Source: Bacillota bacterium (GTDB lineage Bacteria > Bacillota > Bacilli > Alicyclobacillales > Alicyclobacillaceae). From it: a stretch of DNA of 9,498 bases. Under the pieces are notes generated by a model, which was not told the origin of the DNA, searched no databases, and saw only the letters and a list, made by a program, of their open reading frames with translations. Each line of letters begins with the position of its first letter. The stretch's first letter is position 1. Below are positions 7,126 through 9,498 of the stretch, piece after piece. The translations under genes were made by a program, and so were the position numbers. The stretch is taken from contig JAKADF010000087.1 of assembly GCA_021820805.1 (NCBI GenBank), positions 1 to 9,498 on the forward strand. Reading direction: 5' to 3'.

Positions 7126-7161
7126 GTCAAACACTCATGAACTATGAACAATGAAATAGTA

Positions 7162-7191
7162 ACATATCACCATATCTTAGGGACATACTAA
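7162..7191 (+). promoter_or_regulatory. Weak candidate sigma-E promoter for the DUF2892 gene
   Basis: ACATATC (7162-7168) and CATACTAA (7184-7191) are 15 bases apart, resembling the mother-cell sigma-E pattern KMATATT-N14/15-CATACANT with several mismatches. It would start transcription about 35 bases before the TTG start of the next gene. No better promoter is visible in this gap. Confidence 0.25.
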
Positions 7192-7234
7192 AGACGGACT
7201 TTTTGAAATTGCACGTTTAGGAAGGTGATGCAGC

Positions 7235-7642
7235 TTGAAGCAAAATATTGGGATGGTTAATCGATACGCTCGGTTGGTTACAGGTATTTTGGCACTCAAT
7301 TACGCATCCTCATTAGGAAAGAAACGTGACCTTGGCCGGGGACTCATGGTATCCTTTGGGGCATTGAAAATAGCCGAAGGATTAATGGGATGGTGTCCTG
7401 CAGTTGAAGTGTGCAACAGAATATTTCAACAGGATTCCTCAAATAGTACAAATCCAAAGTCTTTGGTCAAACAAAAATCACTCAGTCAATCGAACAATCC
7501 GGATTCATCAAGTAAACAACCTGAAATGCAAAACAACAACCACAAAATAGATGAAATAAATGATGAGTCCGTGAAACATAAAAGCGAAAAGAACGAATCT
7601 GAAGAAGAGAATCATGAAGTGCATGCGCAAGAGGCATTTTAA
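7235..7642 (+). CDS. DUF2892 (YgaP-type) membrane protein with a long hydrophilic tail
   Basis: The first 65 residues fit the DUF2892 domain: KQNIGMVNRYARLVTGILAL, then a second hydrophobic segment (about 35-52), then the GWCP motif (Cys54-Pro55) seen in most members. The domain is a pair of short membrane helices; in some proteins it is fused to a rhodanese domain, absent here. Residues 66-135 are a low-complexity tail rich in Ser, Asn, Gln, Lys and Glu, unusual for a family whose members are often about 60-70 residues long. The TTG start at 7235 has GGAAGGTGA ending 6 bases upstream. The gene is monocistronic, divergent from clpP, and followed by its own terminator. Its function is unknown. 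Confidence 0.75.
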   Translation: MKQNIGMVNRYARLVTGILALNYASSLGKKRDLGRGLMVSFGALKIAEGLMGWCPAVEVCNRIFQQDSSNSTNPKSLVKQKSLSQSNNPDSSSKQPEMQNNNHKIDEINDESVKHKSEKNESEEENHEVHAQEAF

Positions 7643-7648
7643 AAGTAT

Positions 7649-7675
7649 AAGCGCCCAAAATTCGGGCGCTTTTTT
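7649..7675 (+). terminator. Rho-independent terminator of the DUF2892 gene
   Basis: AAGCGCCC (7649-7656) and GGGCGCTT (7664-7671) form a perfect 8-bp stem with a 7-base loop, followed by a T run to 7675. It starts 6 bases after the stop codon. It may also help stop minus-strand transcription from the 54-residue gene. Confidence 0.9.
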
Positions 7676-7695
7676 CAATTTCTACATCTAAAATG

Positions 7696-7860
7696 TTATT
7701 TAAACCGTACACCGTACTTGCCTTTTCTCGTTTGATACACTTGAACTTCTCCAGGCCTTGTGGCCCCTCGGATTCGTTCATCTGCTTCGACCCACATGAC
7801 TGCACAGTAGGCTTCAAATTTGGATTCATATAACCCAGCAAAATACACCCAATCGTTCAC
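7696..7860 (-). CDS. Small protein of unknown function (54 aa)
   Basis: A short frame runs from a GTG at 7860 to TAA at 7696. The protein begins with NDWVYFAGLYESKFEAY, continues CAVMWVEADERIRGATRPGE, and ends VQVYQTRKGKYGVRFK. It is soluble, rich in aromatic residues, and has a compact beta-alpha-beta look: strand, SKFEAYCAV helix, then two short strands closing on a basic C-terminus. I do not recognise a named family. Coding is supported by a strong AGGGAGGGG ribosome site 5 bases upstream, by the protein-like composition, and by its fit between two flanking features. A larger frame overlapping it on the same strand (7482-7841) reads into the DUF2892 gene and its terminator and is not credible. 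The leader contains two hairpins, so translation may be controlled. Confidence 0.65.
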   Translation of the reverse strand: MNDWVYFAGLYESKFEAYCAVMWVEADERIRGATRPGEVQVYQTRKGKYGVRFK

Positions 7861-7890
7861 GGCCACCCCTCCCTAAGGGATAGTATGGCC
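7861..7890 (-). promoter_or_regulatory. Leader hairpin covering the ribosome site of the 54-aa gene
   Basis: In the minus-strand RNA GGCCA (7890-7886) can pair with UGGCC (7865-7861), and inside it UCCC pairs with GGGA around a short loop. The strong AGGGAGGGG ribosome site is enclosed. A separate stem GCAAAG/CTTTGC with a 3-base loop lies just upstream at 7896-7910. A regulatory role is inference. Confidence 0.35.
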
Positions 7891-7971
7891 GAGGTGCAAA
7901 GATGCTTTGCCAGGCAATCAATGGTCAAAACGCAACACATATACAGAACTATCATTATCCGTAGAATTTTG

Positions 7972-7993
7972 CTACAATATCACTACAAAATCA
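7972..7993. repeat. Two tandem 11-bp direct repeats in a divergent intergenic region
   Basis: CTACAATATCA (7972-7982) and CTACAAAATCA (7983-7993) match at 10 of 11 positions and follow each other without a gap, a spacing of about one helical turn. They lie in the 226-base region between the divergent 54-aa gene and the YpiB-like gene, where no clear promoter was found for either. This could be an operator. Confidence 0.4.
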
Positions 7994-8086
7994 CAAAACA
8001 GCCTCAAATTCGTACCGCTACATCTGGTTCCAATCTGCATATACTTCATGTATAAGTGAACAAAGCCGTGGAGAGGTGTGATATAC

Positions 8087-8569
8087 ATGGTTGCCAAAGA
8101 GGAAATTCTCGCGCTCAAGACTAAACTGCTGCCGAGCGGGGCAGACATGATTATCGAATTCCTTGCTGGCAGACATGAGCAGCTTGAGCTAACACATATC
8201 GTTCTTGAGAACGTCCCGCTTTTAATCATTGGGCGTCATGGAATGATTGCTCGAATCCCTCTGCATGGCCGATTAGAAAAAGTTAGTCAGCCTGAAGATA
8301 TTCTAAAAACACTCCAAACATTTTTCTTAAAACAAGAACAGCAGATTTTATATGTGTTTGTAAATTTGCCAGATTTGCCAATTCCTCATGAAATCACAAA
8401 ACTTCTAACAGAAATCGGTGAACGTGCAAGACGGAAAGAAGAACTTGAACGAAAAGTCGATGCAGCTTTGGATGCCAGGGATAAATCTGCCTTTGACCAA
8501 GCAGTCAAAGATCTTCTAAAATTGCGAAATGAATATTATAACAAGGGAAGTTACTTCCGCAGTATTTAA
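8087..8569 (+). CDS. YpiB/ReoY-like protein (UPF0302 and IDEAL-type domains)
   Basis: The 160-residue cytoplasmic protein ends in a charged helical segment at about 115-147, RRKEELERKVDAALDARDKSAFDQAVKDLLKL in pieces, which fits the IDEAL domain pattern (ID-ALD--DK-AF--L---L). The N-terminal part (residues 20-95: IIEFLAGRHEQLEL, ENVPLLIIGRHGMIARIPL, ILYVFVNLPDL) lines up by eye with the UPF0302 domain of YpiB. YpiB, called ReoY in Listeria and B. subtilis, acts with ReoM and ClpCP to control MurA turnover. This protein is somewhat shorter than YpiB (about 180). The ATG at 8087 has GAGAGGTG 8 bases upstream; a GTG at 8078 overlaps that site. The DUF3055 gene follows after 14 bases. The IDEAL call is fair; ReoY equivalence is uncertain. 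Confidence 0.55.
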   Translation: MVAKEEILALKTKLLPSGADMIIEFLAGRHEQLELTHIVLENVPLLIIGRHGMIARIPLHGRLEKVSQPEDILKTLQTFFLKQEQQILYVFVNLPDLPIPHEITKLLTEIGERARRKEELERKVDAALDARDKSAFDQAVKDLLKLRNEYYNKGSYFRSI

Positions 8570-8583
8570 GGGGGCTTAGATAC

Positions 8584-8853
8584 ATGACAGAGCCGTTTCT
8601 ACTTTACGATGAAACGGAGCAAACATCAATCCGATATGTCGGATTTAGCGGCGAAAAGGCTAGATGTGACTTAGCGATTATTACAACAGCGCACTTTTTC
8701 GGGAAAAAGCTGGTTTGTTCCATTCATTCTGGATGTTCAGCAATTCTTAGTTTACAGGATGCTGGTAATGTTCCTTATATAATGGAAGTATTTCGAATTA
8801 ATGATGAAGAAGAAGCGGATGAACTGTCTGAATTTCTTCTCTCCAACCTCTAA
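8584..8853 (+). CDS. DUF3055 family protein
   Basis: This small 89-residue cytoplasmic protein matches the DUF3055 layout: an opening LLYDETEQTSIRYVGFSGE, then RCDLAIITTAHFFGKKLVC, a middle strand ending in AILSLQDAGNVPYIMEVF, and a C-terminal acidic helix INDEEEADELSEFLL. Members are widespread in Bacillales; no function is established that I can name. The ATG at 8584 has AAGGGGG 9 bases upstream, overlapping the stop of the YpiB-like gene, so the two are almost certainly cotranscribed and perhaps translationally coupled. A strong terminator follows. Confidence 0.8.
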   Translation: MTEPFLLYDETEQTSIRYVGFSGEKARCDLAIITTAHFFGKKLVCSIHSGCSAILSLQDAGNVPYIMEVFRINDEEEADELSEFLLSNL

Positions 8854-8859
8854 TATAGG

Positions 8860-8906
8860 AAACGGTGAGCTCGAAATGGCTGTAAAACAGACCGCTCACC
8901 GTTTTT
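8860..8906 (+). terminator. Rho-independent terminator after the DUF3055 gene
   Basis: AAACGGTGAGC (8860-8870) and GCTCACCGTTT (8894-8904) form a perfect 11-bp stem with a 23-base loop and a T run to 8906. It begins 6 bases after the stop codon. It lies between converging genes and may serve the minus strand too, though the T run there is short. Confidence 0.9.
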
Positions 8907-8932
8907 ATTTGCTATGTTTAATTGTATAAAGA

Positions 8933-9382
8933 TTAGCGTACATTCATGAAGCTGTTATGTTGTTCAGTAAATGCTGCAGAGACTGCCCTAAATTCATCTT
9001 CATCCAACACTCCAAGTTCAAAATCAGGCGATTCACCAGATATTCTAAAAATTACTACAGAGGGGTTATCAACATCCCGTTCATAATACGCGCCGTATCT
9101 AATCTCATTTACATAAAAGTAGCTTCCAAGTGTGTATTTTGTCACTTGTTCTCCTTCACTGACCTGTACAAAGAAAATATTCTCGATCGTATCTAGAACC
9201 TGATTCGTAAACAGTTCACCAGGGAACTCTAACTCGACACCGTCTTCAGTCTGACCTTCGATGAGAAACAAGAATTTTGCATTATCCCTCTCCCAGGAAA
9301 GTAATAAAAGATGTGCATTCTCAAAAAAGAATGCATGCTTGTTCGCCTTTGGAAATAATACTTTCAAATCACTTTCAATCAC
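8933..9382 (-). CDS. DUF1292-like protein
   Basis: The predicted protein has 149 residues and is acidic and soluble. The second half (YTLGSYFYVNEIRYGAYYERD, then PSVVIFRISGESPDFELGVLDEDEFRAVSAAF) resembles DUF1292: beta strands around a Y-A-Y core, a FRI strand, an acidic loop, and a closing IEDEEEF-like helix. The first half (residues 1-75: LFPKANKHAFFFENAHLLLLSWERDNAKFLFLIEG) has the look of a second, diverged copy or an added domain. The GTG at 9382 follows GGGGGGTG by 5 bases and is preferred; a TTG at 9397 lies upstream of that ribosome site. It is convergent with the DUF3055 gene. A candidate promoter and a perfect palindrome lie upstream. Family call is by eye; function unknown. Confidence 0.55.
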   Translation of the reverse strand: MIESDLKVLFPKANKHAFFFENAHLLLLSWERDNAKFLFLIEGQTEDGVELEFPGELFTNQVLDTIENIFFVQVSEGEQVTKYTLGSYFYVNEIRYGAYYERDVDNPSVVIFRISGESPDFELGVLDEDEFRAVSAAFTEQHNSFMNVR

Positions 9383-9420
9383 TATGTCACCCCCCAATTT
9401 TAATCGGATTTGAAATCATA

Positions 9421-9434
9421 TCGAAATATTTCGA
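9421..9434. promoter_or_regulatory. Perfect 14-bp palindrome upstream of the DUF1292-like gene
   Basis: TCGAAATATTTCGA is an exact palindrome, 38 bases before the GTG start. It sits just downstream of a weak promoter candidate on the minus strand: TTGACC (9468-9463), 17 bases, TAATCT (9445-9440). A smaller inverted repeat CTCTA/TAGAG (9435-9447) adjoins it. The GAAATATTTC core is shared with Rex sites but the outer bases differ, so no regulator is assigned. Confidence 0.4.
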
Positions 9435-9498
9435 CTCTAGATTAGAGGCAAAGTACAAAATGGTCAAGAATAAGCACTAGCCATTGAGTGATTTTATT

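Noticed and set aside
7482..7841. A 119-residue minus-strand frame overlapping the DUF2892 gene
   Set aside because: It crosses the DUF2892 coding end and its terminator and has a low-quality composition; the 54-residue frame at 7696-7860 has a far better ribosome site and sequence.
9473..9498. Small hairpin (CACT/AGTG) followed by a T-rich end
   Set aside because: The stem is only 4 bp and the window ends here, so a terminator call cannot be supported.

Overview
The window reads as a chromosomal segment of an endospore-forming, AT-leaning Firmicute of the order Bacillales. Evidence: a Ger(x)C-type germination lipoprotein, an RsfA-type prespore regulator, a NifZ–ThiI pair, a GapB-type GAPDH, a CtsR-like box on clpP, DUF3055 and an IDEAL-type protein, with strong AGGAGG-like ribosome sites and frequent GTG/TTG starts. 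Alicyclobacillaceae or a relative is possible, but this is a guess. No phage, transposon, CRISPR, rRNA or tRNA was seen.

Layout. Positions 1-7051 are all on the minus strand. From the right: clpP then midA (one transcript, starting from a promoter whose -35 lies in a CtsR-like heptad box); gapB with its own strong terminator at 4086-4113; a nifZ–thiI–small basic protein operon with a candidate sigma-A promoter at 4048-4076 and a terminator at 1305-1345; rsfA with a good candidate sigma-F promoter at 1270-1299 and a terminator-like hairpin at 541-561; and a germination lipoprotein cut by the left window edge. To the right of clpP the strands alternate: a DUF2892 membrane protein (+), an unlisted 54-residue protein (-), a YpiB/ReoY-like protein with a DUF3055 protein (+), and a DUF1292-like protein (-).

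How the genes work together. NifZ supplies persulfide sulfur to ThiI for 4-thiouridine in tRNA. ClpP is the general protease core; the YpiB-like protein at 8087 may be a relative of ReoY, a factor tied to ClpCP proteolysis in Bacillus and Listeria, although they are not in one operon. RsfA and the Ger protein belong to the spore cycle. GapB serves gluconeogenesis.

I do not see a convincing undescribed system. The points most worth checking are regulatory: a three-heptad repeat beside the CtsR-like box, two genes whose Shine-Dalgarno sequences sit inside hairpins, an 11-bp tandem repeat in a divergent intergenic region, a perfect 14-bp palindrome in front of the DUF1292-like gene, and a short basic protein in the tRNA-thiolation operon. 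No stretch longer than about 230 bases lacks a gene.
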